From Luteolibacter rhizosphaerae (lineage in GTDB: Bacteria; Verrucomicrobiota; Verrucomicrobiia; Verrucomicrobiales; Akkermansiaceae): a stretch of DNA of 64,000 bases. The number at the start of each line of letters is the position of its first letter. The first letter of the stretch is position 1. The notes under the pieces were generated by a model. The model saw only the letters and a program-made list of their open reading frames with translations. It did no database searches and was not told the DNA's origin. The stretch lies in contig NZ_JAPDDR010000012.1 of the NCBI RefSeq assembly GCF_025950095.1, positions 99,804 through 163,803 on the forward strand, read 5' to 3'. A program made the position numbers and the translations under genes. Positions 27,173-35,113 of the stretch are shown here, piece after piece.

Positions 27173-28333
27173 CTACTTCTCGGCATCCGAGATTGTGCTC
27201 CGCACTTGGATCGTGCGGTCGATCTCGAAGCTCACATACGCCACCCGTTCCGGCGTGCGGTCATTGAAGGGCGTCACCGTCAGCACCTCGATCGTATAGA
27301 TCCCGTCCTCGCCCAGATCGGTCGGCAGCAAGGTCAGCGGCACCACCGCGTTCTGCGGCGCATAGGTGTTGAAGGACACCACGGAGGACCCGATCACCGT
27401 GCCGATGCGTCCGAGCTGCGGCGCGCCATGGTAGATCTGCGCGTAGGTCACGCTGTCCGGATACAAGTCCTTCAGGGTCACCCGCGCGTCGGAAGGCAGG
27501 TCCATGTAGCGCTTCCCCTCCTCGAGGTTCTCCACCACCCCCTCGCATATCGGCCAGACTTGGATCTTGGCCGAGGCGATTGCCGCCTTCTGCCCCGTCG
27601 ATCCCAGCGGCACCCTCACCGTAAAGGTCTCTTCTCCGATCGCCTTCGTCGGTCGTTCGAAGGGCAATTGCTGATAGACGTTCGTGTCCGTGAAATCGCC
27701 GTTCAGCGTGAAGCGGTAGCCCTCGCCATAGGTCCCCTGCCCGCTCCCGTTCGGGAACGGCGTGTGCAGTTCCGGATGATACACCTTGAAGCTGCGATCC
27801 ATATCCGCGCTGCTCACCCCGCCGCGCGGGTCAGATGGATCGGCCAGCTTGCGGATCGCCAGCGAAAACGAATACGGCCGGTCCGCACGCGTCCGCACCG
27901 GCTGGTAGTTATCCTCGGAACGCAGGATCACCATCGCCTCCGGCAGGTGCGCCCCCACCGTCTTCTCATCGAGCAGCTTCGGCAAAGGCGGCGCATCTCC
28001 GCCACCTCCTAGGTTGATGTCCAAATGGATGCCTAGCACGTCCAGATCGAGCAGATGCGAATCTAGCGACACGTTCGCATGGGCGATGTTCCCCGCATTC
28101 AGATCCAACAGACTCCACGGGCTGTAATGGTCATCCTCATACGCGTAGAGTTGGAAGACCGCCCCATCCCCTTCCAGCGGCTTGGATAAGACCTCGCCCG
28201 TCTTGCCCGTCACCGGGACGTCGTAGACCACTGTCTGATTCTCGATCAGCTGGATCTGCCGGATAAAGTCCACGGCTATCGAGGATCCGGAGCCGAGAAC
28301 GAGCAGAGCGGGGAGGAGGAGCCTGCGTTTCAT
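27173..28333 (-). CDS. Exported protein of unknown function, third gene of a three-gene operon
   Basis: 386 residues with a signal peptide (MKRRLLLPALLVLGSGSSIA). No family recognised. The mature protein is beta-rich. It has Gly-rich LGGGGDAPPLP near 105-115, a Tyr/Gly segment with GQGTYGEGYRF, and a C-terminal stretch (about 265-380) with repeated alternating hydrophobic patterns that could be one or two Ig-like or beta-sandwich domains (for example DGIYTIEVLTVTPFNDRTPERVAYVSFEI). Its ATG overlaps the previous stop by 4 bases (ATGA). Probably periplasmic or surface located; the function is open. Confidence 0.75.
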   Translation of the reverse strand: MKRRLLLPALLVLGSGSSIAVDFIRQIQLIENQTVVYDVPVTGKTGEVLSKPLEGDGAVFQLYAYEDDHYSPWSLLDLNAGNIAHANVSLDSHLLDLDVLGIHLDINLGGGGDAPPLPKLLDEKTVGAHLPEAMVILRSEDNYQPVRTRADRPYSFSLAIRKLADPSDPRGGVSSADMDRSFKVYHPELHTPFPNGSGQGTYGEGYRFTLNGDFTDTNVYQQLPFERPTKAIGEETFTVRVPLGSTGQKAAIASAKIQVWPICEGVVENLEEGKRYMDLPSDARVTLKDLYPDSVTYAQIYHGAPQLGRIGTVIGSSVVSFNTYAPQNAVVPLTLLPTDLGEDGIYTIEVLTVTPFNDRTPERVAYVSFEIDRTIQVRSTISDAEK

Positions 28334-28869
28334 TGCGTTTTTTCGACAAGGGTGGGAGGAGTCAAAACGGTCACCGGATTGCCGCGGAAAGTCGCGATCA
28401 CCATCTTTCCCGCCGCCGCAAAGGACTTGCGGTCCGCCTCCGCGATCGCCGCCTCCCCTCGCACCTGTGGCATCGTCACCTCCCGCGTCGTGATCCAATT
28501 GCGGTTGGCCACCAGGAATTCCGACCACACCATCATGCGGCCTTGCGGCTTCGCCATGATTCGTTCGGACATCCCCTCGGGGCAATGGATCACGCAACCC
28601 TTCGGCAGCATCACAAAGCGTTCGCCATCCCCAACGAACTGCGAAAGCTCGGCCAGACTGTAACCCTGCGGCTTGAACTTCACCACCTTGGGCTCCAGCC
28701 CCTTCTTTTTCCTCAGTTCCTTCAGCAGCTCGTCGCTCGGCAGATCGCCCGCCGGCCCCTTCTGTTCCTTTGGCAGGACTTCCGGCCCCGTCCCCGTGCG
28801 TCGCGGTTCTTCCTCCGCCGCGGAAGTGGCCACTGCCGCCGCGATGAATATGGTCACCCAAGTCTTCAT
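28330..28869 (-). CDS. Exported protein of unknown function, middle gene of the operon
   Basis: 179 residues. The signal peptide is MKTWVTIFIAAAVATSAAEEE. The mature part starts with a charged linker, then a compact region (about 65-165) including FVGDGERFVMLPKGCVIHCPE and GRMMVWSEFLVANRNWITTREV. The two Cys of GCVIHCP could form a disulfide. The position between two other exported proteins, with 4-base overlaps on both sides, argues for a joint function. No family recognised. Confidence 0.75.
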   Translation of the reverse strand: MKTWVTIFIAAAVATSAAEEEPRRTGTGPEVLPKEQKGPAGDLPSDELLKELRKKKGLEPKVVKFKPQGYSLAELSQFVGDGERFVMLPKGCVIHCPEGMSERIMAKPQGRMMVWSEFLVANRNWITTREVTMPQVRGEAAIAEADRKSFAAAGKMVIATFRGNPVTVLTPPTLVEKTQ

Positions 28870-29738
28870 GGCAGAACCTCGATCTTGAGCCATCCGTTTC
28901 CTTGCGTGCCGCTCAGGTCGATTGCCACGTTCAGCAGATCCGGCGTCTGGATCTCCGGCAAATCGATACCTTCGCTCGTACCCAGATCCGTCTTCTGCGG
29001 CGGGGTCCCGATCACCGTGAGATTCACATCCCCCAGATCCAGCCCTAGAAAGGGCGGCCGGTAGACTTGCGGCAGCTCTTCGCGGTTGATCTCGTAGCCC
29101 ACTTCCAGCGCACTCCCCAGCACCGCACTGGAAGATGCTATCACCAGTTCACCGGACATCTCGGGTGGGGCCGGGTGATACTCGCCCAGCACGTAAAAGT
29201 GTCCGGTCGAATTCAGATTGTAGTGAGGAGGGCTCGTCAGCCCCGGCAAAATCGAGCTCAGCAGGTCGGAGCCCGCCATGTGGAAGGTCAGGTTTACCGG
29301 AACCTTGTTCTGTGGGTCGCACAGCGTCCAGTTCGCGCCGTAGCGTTGGGTCGGTTGCAGCCTCACCCCGGGCGAGTTCCCGCTCACTTGGAGCTGCTCC
29401 GGATAGAACTGCGCCAATCCGGTCTGCACCCGCACGTAGGTGCTTGAACTCACCACCGCCCCGGTAGGAATCAGGCCCAGCAGCTTCTCACGGAACTGGG
29501 TTCCCACCAGCACCGCATTCGCCGCGGAGTTCCCCAGCGTCAGACTCCCCGCCACCCCGAAGACGTCGTACCGGTAGGGCTGGCCCAAGGCCACCGTCTG
29601 GGATCGGTTCGCAGCGTTCAGCGCGACCGTGGAGGTCATGCCCGGCGCCCAGCACTGCACTTGAGCGCTGGCGGGATCTGTGGAGACGGCGACGAAGGCA
29701 CACAATGGTACCGCTCGGAAAGCATTCCGGGGGATCAT
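28866..29738 (-). CDS. Exported protein of unknown function, first gene of the operon
   Basis: 290 residues from ATG 29738, with a signal peptide ending at ASAQVQC. The mature chain is rich in Val, Leu, Ser, Thr, Asn and Gly, as in beta-sandwich or fibre-type secreted proteins, and has two Cys near the ends of the first 150 residues. A longer start (ATG 29771) would add 11 residues ahead of the signal peptide and is less likely. No family recognised; pilus-subunit or secreted-matrix roles are guesses only. Confidence 0.75.
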   Translation of the reverse strand: MIPRNAFRAVPLCAFVAVSTDPASAQVQCWAPGMTSTVALNAANRSQTVALGQPYRYDVFGVAGSLTLGNSAANAVLVGTQFREKLLGLIPTGAVVSSSTYVRVQTGLAQFYPEQLQVSGNSPGVRLQPTQRYGANWTLCDPQNKVPVNLTFHMAGSDLLSSILPGLTSPPHYNLNSTGHFYVLGEYHPAPPEMSGELVIASSSAVLGSALEVGYEINREELPQVYRPPFLGLDLGDVNLTVIGTPPQKTDLGTSEGIDLPEIQTPDLLNVAIDLSGTQGNGWLKIEVLP

Positions 29739-29946
29739 GGCTGGCTGATGTAAGGATGAAAACCCAGGCAACTCGGATTACCCGGGAAGGGGGGTGATCA
29801 GAACCGGCGTAAGGTGGGACTGCCGCCGGAACTGCAATCTTGCGTGTGGGCCCCCCTCGCGAACGAGCTATGGAACTCAGCACACTTGACTACCCAACTT
29901 GTCGCATCATCAAGGAAGTTGAACAAGAGGGCAGAGAAACCTTCTA

Positions 29947-29962
29947 CTTATGGTTCCATAAG
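29947..29962. repeat. Short inverted repeat downstream of the DciA-like gene
   Basis: CTTATGG TT CCATAAG has 7-base perfect arms. It sits in the 240-base gap between two minus-strand genes, 18 bases past the stop at 29980. There is no T-run, so it is either a weak terminator or an operator for the exported-protein operon. Confidence 0.35.
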
Positions 29963-29979
29963 CATAACTCCCCGTCCTC

Positions 29980-30351
29980 CTAACCCACTGAAAATCGAAT
30001 GATTTTCACCATCCCCTCTCCCGCGGCCGCCTGAATATTCTTCAACAGCACCGTCTTCGTTTGCTCCAACTGGAAGCGGATTGCCGGCTGCAAGACCTGC
30101 AGGGTCAGACACCCGTTTTTCAGTGAAACGGGCGTTGCATGCCGGGCCACGAACTCCCCCGCCACCTCTTTCCACATCTCCCTCAGGCGTTCTTCGTCGA
30201 TCCCCTCGCTCGCACCGGCCTGCCGGAGGATTCCGGCAAGGAACTCCTTCGGCAAATGCAGGCGCTCATCCAGATGCGCAGGCTCGTCACCGCCCCGCCA
30301 GTCCCGCAGGATGGCGCGTCGCATCGCCTCCAGCCGGGATTCCTTTTTCAT
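29980..30351 (-). CDS. DUF721 family protein (DciA-like)
   Basis: 123 residues. The conserved DUF721 core is visible from about 55: LREMWKEVAGEFVARHATPVSLKNGCL, then LQPAIRFQLEQTKTVLLKNI. In many bacteria without DnaC/DnaI, DciA loads the replicative helicase DnaB. The N-terminal 50 residues are helical and charged. The ferredoxin gene lies 15 bases upstream on the same strand. The assignment rests on the DUF721 pattern; the helicase-loading role is from family knowledge. Confidence 0.8.
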   Translation of the reverse strand: MKKESRLEAMRRAILRDWRGGDEPAHLDERLHLPKEFLAGILRQAGASEGIDEERLREMWKEVAGEFVARHATPVSLKNGCLTLQVLQPAIRFQLEQTKTVLLKNIQAAAGEGMVKIIRFSVG

Positions 30352-30366
30352 GGCTCGGTGGCGGGC

Positions 30367-30603
30367 TTATTCCTCGCCATCCTCCCCGATCGCTTCCACC
30401 GGGCAGCCTTCCATCGCCTCCCGGCACTGGGATTTCTCCTCATCGTTCTCGGGCTGCTTGTAGACGTAGGAATATCCCTCGTCGTCGGAGCGGGTGAAAT
30501 TGTTCGGGGCGGTTTCGCGGCAGAGGTCGCAGTCGATGCACTGGCTATCGACGTAGAACTTGCCTGACACGTTCTCCGGATTCTTGTCTTCGCGGTCGGC
30601 CAT
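30367..30603 (-). CDS. 4Fe-4S ferredoxin
   Basis: 78 residues from ATG 30603. The cysteine pattern QCIDCDLC (CxxCxxC) in the first half and GCPVEAI (CP) at the end fits a single [4Fe-4S] cluster. An extra Cys lies in QCREAMEGC. The chain is very acidic, as expected for an electron carrier. An in-frame start at 30708 would add 35 residues that do not look like ferredoxin, so the shorter form is chosen; an intermediate start (about 30660) cannot be excluded. The electron-transfer partner is unknown. Confidence 0.88.
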   Translation of the reverse strand: MADREDKNPENVSGKFYVDSQCIDCDLCRETAPNNFTRSDDEGYSYVYKQPENDEEKSQCREAMEGCPVEAIGEDGEE

Positions 30604-30748
30604 CGGGAAATAAGGAGGATAATCCTGCTCCGGACTGCATCGCGCCACCTGACCTCCCATGCAATCCTTTTTGCGGACCTCTTTGCGGGCGAGGTTTCCA
30701 CTGGCCAAGCCCCGGCGGGATTTCTAAACCGGGGCTGCGCCTTCACTC

Positions 30749-31762
30749 ATGCCTGCGGATCCACCCAGCAATACCGGTTCACCCGACCGGAGCCGCCCCA
30801 CCGCGGCCGACCTCTCCAAGGAAACCACCGAAGGCGACCTCTGGAATCTCGATGACGAGCCGGTCGAGAACCTGCCCACCAAACCTGCGCCTCCGCCCGC
30901 CGCCGGCAGCCGCGCCGCCCCTGCGGAATCCGCCGGGCGCAAGGCCATCCAGCGCTCCGAGCCTCAGGGCGCGGCGCGCAAGGCAGCCCCGGCCAAGGAC
31001 GAATCGCCGTCCGCCGCCTCGCACGATGAAATCGGGGATCTCGACGAAACCCCGGGGGAAGATCAGGAAGAAGCCGTTCTCCTCGTCCTTGAGGACGAAC
31101 CGCAGTCAGCCCCCGCGGCACAGCTTCCCCGGGAAGAAGCGCCCGCCCCACCGGCAGAGGCAGCCCCGCGCCAGAATCGTCCCCGTCCTGCACCTGCCCC
31201 GCCGCCAACCACCCTCTCACTCCCGAAGCTTAGTTCCCGCGAAATCATCGGCCTCGGTGCCTTTGGTTTCTTCATCGCGCTGGCCGCCATCTGGGTCATC
31301 ACTCGTTTCTTCACCCAAGTCCCTTTCCAGGACAGCTACCTCGCCGCGCCCGATTATCCGGTTCGCGGCCAGCACGCAGTCATCATCGCCGCGGAAACCT
31401 TCTGGCGAGAGCCCGTCCGTGAAGGCGCGAACCGCGATAGCGCCAAGCGCGAGGTGATGATGATCCCGGTCGTGGAGATCACCTTCGATCCCAACTCCAG
31501 TGCCGGGGCTCTCTGGATCATCTTCAAGAATCAGGACGGCGAAATCATCGGCGACCCTCTCATCCGCTCCTTCACCCCCGCCGGGGCGAAGCTCGCCGTC
31601 GCCGCCACGGATGGATTCGTCAGCGAGGGGGATTACAACGCCTACCGCACCAGCGACAAGCACCCTTGGACCGTCGAAGTGCGCGAAGGCCCCTCCGCCG
31701 ATGGCGGTTCCGCCTCCTTCAAGCCGCTCACCGTTATCCCCATTTCACCCCTGCGCCGCTGA
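30749..31762 (+). CDS. Hypothetical single-pass membrane protein with a disordered N-terminus
   Basis: 337 residues. The first 160 are Pro/Ala/Glu-rich and disordered (PAPAPPPTTLSLPK near the end). One membrane helix is at about 166-188 (EIIGLGAFGFFIALAAIWVITRFF). The last 145 residues are a beta-rich outer domain including MMIPVVEITFDPNSSAGALWIIFKNQDGE. Topology would be N-in, C-out. It lies 3 bases ahead of hemQ, so it is cotranscribed. No family recognised. Confidence 0.75.
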   Translation: MPADPPSNTGSPDRSRPTAADLSKETTEGDLWNLDDEPVENLPTKPAPPPAAGSRAAPAESAGRKAIQRSEPQGAARKAAPAKDESPSAASHDEIGDLDETPGEDQEEAVLLVLEDEPQSAPAAQLPREEAPAPPAEAAPRQNRPRPAPAPPPTTLSLPKLSSREIIGLGAFGFFIALAAIWVITRFFTQVPFQDSYLAAPDYPVRGQHAVIIAAETFWREPVREGANRDSAKREVMMIPVVEITFDPNSSAGALWIIFKNQDGEIIGDPLIRSFTPAGAKLAVAATDGFVSEGDYNAYRTSDKHPWTVEVREGPSADGGSASFKPLTVIPISPLRR

Positions 31763-31765
31763 ATC

Positions 31766-32593
31766 ATGTCTCAAAGCTCCATCCCGCCGCTGGTGCCTCG
31801 CGAAGGCTGGCACGTCATGCACCTCTTCTATCAGATCGACCATGCCCAGTGGTCGATCCTCGGCGATGATGAGAAGCGGATGGCCAAGACCCGGCTCACC
31901 GAGCTCGTCCAGGAGATCCGCGCCACCAAGGATACCCACCTCCTCACCTTCGCCATCGCCACGCCCAAGGCGGATCTCGGCTTCATGCTCCTCACCCCGG
32001 ATCTCCAGGTGGCCAGCGCCTTCGAGAAGCAACTCACCCTCTCTCTCGGCCCGGAGATCCTCAGCCCGGTCTACTCCTACCTCTCTCAGACCGAGCGCTC
32101 GGAGTACACCACCACCTCCGAGCAATACGCCGCCGATACCCTCGTCGCGGAGAAAGGCCTCGCCGAGGGCAGTCCCGAATTCCAGCAGGCCATGAAGGAA
32201 TTCGAGGAGCGCATGGACCACTATCTCAAGCACCGGCTCTACCCGGTGCTCCCGGATTGGCCCGTCATTTGTTTCTACCCCATGTCCAAGCGCCGCAGCG
32301 GCACGGACAACTGGTACTCGCTCGATTTCGAGGCCCGCCGCGAACTCATGTCCGGTCACGCCCGCGTCGGCCGCACCTACTCCGGCCGCATCCTCCAGCT
32401 CATCACCGGCTCCACCGGCCTCGATGAACATGAGTGGGGCGTCACCCTCCTCGCAAAGGACACCATCGAAATCAAAGCCATCGTCTACGAAATGCGCTTC
32501 GACGAAGTCTCCGCCCGCTACGCAGAGTTCGGTGACTTCTACATCGGCATGCAGCTCCCCCTCGACGAGCTCTTCCGCCGCGTCTGCCTCTAA
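31766..32593 (+). CDS. hemQ: Chlorite dismutase-family coproheme decarboxylase (HemQ-like)
   Basis: 275 residues. The family removes two carboxyl groups from coproheme to make heme b in the coproporphyrin-dependent pathway. Diagnostic parts are WPVICFYPMSKRRSGTDNWY and ARRELMSGHARVGR, whose His is the expected proximal heme ligand, then GSTGLDEHEWGVTLLA. The Arg/Lys-rich YPMSKRR motif is seen in HemQ rather than in true chlorite dismutases, which would be smaller or differ here. A strong terminator follows. Confidence 0.92.
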   Translation: MSQSSIPPLVPREGWHVMHLFYQIDHAQWSILGDDEKRMAKTRLTELVQEIRATKDTHLLTFAIATPKADLGFMLLTPDLQVASAFEKQLTLSLGPEILSPVYSYLSQTERSEYTTTSEQYAADTLVAEKGLAEGSPEFQQAMKEFEERMDHYLKHRLYPVLPDWPVICFYPMSKRRSGTDNWYSLDFEARRELMSGHARVGRTYSGRILQLITGSTGLDEHEWGVTLLAKDTIEIKAIVYEMRFDEVSARYAEFGDFYIGMQLPLDELFRRVCL

Positions 32594-32629
32594 CAAGGCG
32601 CAGGCCTCAACAGCGAAGCCACTCTCAAG

Positions 32630-32657
32630 GCCCGCCCCTCAAAAGGGCGGGCTTTTT
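32630..32657 (+). terminator. Intrinsic terminator after hemQ
   Basis: Perfect 8-base GC arms GCCCGCCC / GGGCGGGC with a 7-base loop, followed by TTTTT. It lies 36 bases past the hemQ stop and ends the two-gene operon. Confidence 0.9.
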
Positions 32658-32758
32658 CACATCCTCGCGCCACAGACCCTTCCCCTCCTGTTAGAAACTC
32701 CTCCTCACAAAAGGAAAAGAGCCGCCGGTAGCACCAGCGGCGCTTTGAGAACCTCACC

Positions 32759-34006
32759 TCACTCCTCCATCCCTTCCATCTCCTCCTTCATCCGTTCCAT
32801 CAGGCGGTCCATGTCCTCCAGATGGCGGCGCAGTCGGTCGGCGGAGCCGGGTTTCAAGGGAATCACCTGCGGGCGCTGCTGCTGAGGCCCCGCCTCATCG
32901 TCATTCCTCGTCACCTGCTGGCGCTCGTCCTCCTTCGCGGAGATCGCAGCGCGGGCCGCATCCTCGGAGAGCGGGTTGCTGTTCAGAACCTTCAAAATAT
33001 GCGCCGCCGGCAGGATGAAGCTCCGCGTCCGGTCGGCACGCGCGATGGAGATCCCCACCACGTTTCCGTCCAGATCCACCACCGGGCCGCCGCAGCGGTC
33101 CCGTTCCAGCTGCATGTCGGTCTGGATCACCGAAGGGAAACCCGTCTTCACCAGGCTCGGCCTCGTGCCCATCCGCTCCATCTGGCGCAGGCGGCCATTC
33201 GGGAAGCCTTCAAACTCCGGCTTCTCCTTCATCGTCGCCTTCACGCTCTGCTCTTCGCCCTTACGGGTGTAGCGAATGTCCACGGCTTCGCCCGGACCGA
33301 AACCCGTCAGCGCGTTCCGCATCTCGAAAAGGCTGTTCACCGCGCGACCGCCGATCGAAAGGATCACGTCGCCGGACTTCAAGCCGGCCTCGGAGGCTCC
33401 GCTCTCTTCCTGCACCTCGCGGATCTTCACTCCGCTGCCCTTGTAGGTGTTGTCCAGTCCCACGCCCAGGAAGGCTTGGTCCTTCTCCCGCAGCGAGCGA
33501 GCTTCTACCGCCACCACGCCGAGCACCGTCGGCGTTTCGTCCGGAGACGCCGCGATCAGCATCTTGCCCAGCTTGGGAGCCTCGCCTTCCGAAAACTTGA
33601 TCGGCTTGAAAGTCACCCCGTCGGTCTTCAGCACCGCCAAGTCCTCATCCTGATAGACCCCGGCTACCGTGGTCTTCGCCGAAGTATTGTCGAAACCGAC
33701 CGCCAGGATATTTCCCTGCGCCATAGCGATCTCGCTCCACTTCGTCAGGATCCGGGTACCGTCATCCACCACCGTGCCGAAGCCCACCGGACGCCGGCCA
33801 CGACCGGTGTCCGCCATGATCCACACGGTCGATTGCCGTGCGGTATCACCCACCGGCCGGATCGCATCGTAAAGCTGCGCCGCTTGCTCTTGAATCGCCA
33901 GCAACTCCTCCGGCCGCATCATCGGCACTTCCGGCTCGCTCCGCTGCGCCTGTGCCGCCGTCAGAAAGGCCGCGCTCAGCAGCGCTGCGATCATTCCTGT
34001 TTTCAT
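32759..34006 (-). CDS. HtrA-like pseudo-protease with PDZ nested in the protease fold
   Basis: 415 residues from ATG 34006, with a signal peptide (MKTGMIAALLSAAFLTAAQAQ). The first trypsin-like barrel is about 55-175, but the catalytic His is lost: the ILTAAHVI position reads ILTKWSEI (Ser91). The Asp region QDEDLAVLKT is kept. A PDZ domain (about 178-260, FLGVGLDNTYKGSGVKI) comes before the second barrel, whose active-site loop reads RDRCGGPVVDLDG (Cys305 in place of Ser). A GTG at 34030 overlaps the upstream stop and is an alternative start. The C-terminal about 60 residues are charged, Glu/Arg-rich and helical. Probably a chaperone or regulator of the active protease upstream. Confidence 0.85.
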   Translation of the reverse strand: MKTGMIAALLSAAFLTAAQAQRSEPEVPMMRPEELLAIQEQAAQLYDAIRPVGDTARQSTVWIMADTGRGRRPVGFGTVVDDGTRILTKWSEIAMAQGNILAVGFDNTSAKTTVAGVYQDEDLAVLKTDGVTFKPIKFSEGEAPKLGKMLIAASPDETPTVLGVVAVEARSLREKDQAFLGVGLDNTYKGSGVKIREVQEESGASEAGLKSGDVILSIGGRAVNSLFEMRNALTGFGPGEAVDIRYTRKGEEQSVKATMKEKPEFEGFPNGRLRQMERMGTRPSLVKTGFPSVIQTDMQLERDRCGGPVVDLDGNVVGISIARADRTRSFILPAAHILKVLNSNPLSEDAARAAISAKEDERQQVTRNDDEAGPQQQRPQVIPLKPGSADRLRRHLEDMDRLMERMKEEMEGMEE

Positions 34007-34026
34007 CGTCGGATAAGAACTGACTT

Positions 34027-35013
34027 TCACTTCGGTTGCTCCTGCTTGATGAGTTCGACTTCCACGTCCAGCGACTGACCGCCGCGCTTCACGCTCACGG
34101 TGACCTTGTCCCCGGCCTGCTTCTTCGCAAGTAACACCTGTAGGAAGGCTCCGTCGCGGATCTTCGTGCCGTCGATCGATTCGATCACGTCGCCAGGCCT
34201 CAGCCCGGCCTTCGAGGCATGGGCGGACACCCCGCCGATCACCGCGCCGCCTCCGCGCACGGAGGGCCCCAGCGCGATACCCAGGATCGGGCGCTCAGGA
34301 TTCAGCATCGGGTTCATCTGGAGTTCCCCCCAGACCTCCCCGGCCATTAAGCGCTCCCAGTCCTCCTTGAAGCCGTCAACCCCCGCGTGGTTGTTGTTCT
34401 TCAGCGCTTGGCCGATCGAGGAATTGATTCCCACCACTTTGCCGTCGAGATCGAACAGCGGACCGCCGGAATCACCGCCGATCAGCGTGCAGTCCGTGGT
34501 CAGGAAATTACCCGGGCCGTCGGAAACCACCCGCCCGAATCGCACCGGCGGCGTCCGCGCCGCGTCAAATCCCGCCGAGTGACCCATCGCGATCACCCAA
34601 TCCCCCGCCTGCAGTGGCTTGGATTCCCCCCGTTCGATGTAAGGCCAAGGACCGTCCTCGACGATCTGCACCAGCCCGATGTCCTTGGACAGGTTGGCGC
34701 CCAGCACTTTTCCGTTCACCTGCTTCCCGTCCGGGAAGACCACTTGCACCTTCTCCGCCCCTTCGATCACGTGGGCAGCGGTCAGGATCAGCCCGTCCGC
34801 AGTGGTGATGACCCCGGAGCCGGAGGCACCGGAATCTTCCGAAATCAGTGCCACGGTGGCTGGCATCGCCTTCGTCGCCACCGCGGAGATTTTCTGTTCA
34901 AGCTTGCGCACGTCCTCGATCGTGCCCACGGGGTCTCTCGCCCACACCGGGCTCAGAAGCGCCGCCGCCAGCAAGGCTCCGGTCATTCCATGGAAAAATC
35001 TTTTGTGCTTCAT
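34027..35013 (-). CDS. S1C family serine protease (DegP/HtrA-like), catalytically intact
   Basis: 328 residues. The signal peptide is at 1-25. The triad is complete: His81 in LILTAAHVI, Asp111 in LSKDIGLVQI, Ser182 in GGDSGGPLFDLDG. One C-terminal PDZ domain (about 240-325) has ILGIALG, GLRPGDVIESIDG and GDKVTVSVKRGG. Expected role: periplasmic protein quality control. ATG 35013 is chosen because the signal peptide follows it directly. It is divergent from the PBP gene at 35114, so the 100-base gap holds both promoters. The pseudo-protease gene follows on the same strand. Confidence 0.93.
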   Translation of the reverse strand: MKHKRFFHGMTGALLAAALLSPVWARDPVGTIEDVRKLEQKISAVATKAMPATVALISEDSGASGSGVITTADGLILTAAHVIEGAEKVQVVFPDGKQVNGKVLGANLSKDIGLVQIVEDGPWPYIERGESKPLQAGDWVIAMGHSAGFDAARTPPVRFGRVVSDGPGNFLTTDCTLIGGDSGGPLFDLDGKVVGINSSIGQALKNNNHAGVDGFKEDWERLMAGEVWGELQMNPMLNPERPILGIALGPSVRGGGAVIGGVSAHASKAGLRPGDVIESIDGTKIRDGAFLQVLLAKKQAGDKVTVSVKRGGQSLDVEVELIKQEQPK

Positions 35014-35113
35014 CGCTTCGTCACACGTCAAAGCGACACGATCCACCCGCTTCGTCTGTCCCGGAACATCGCCATCGCCTGATCGGATCATCCGCGCTAA
35101 TTTCTCCAAGTCC

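Noticed and set aside
29804..29829. Inverted repeat CCGGCG...CGCCGG upstream of the exported-protein operon as a riboswitch
   Set aside because: Only a single 6-base stem with a 14-base loop; none of the conserved cores of known riboswitches were found.
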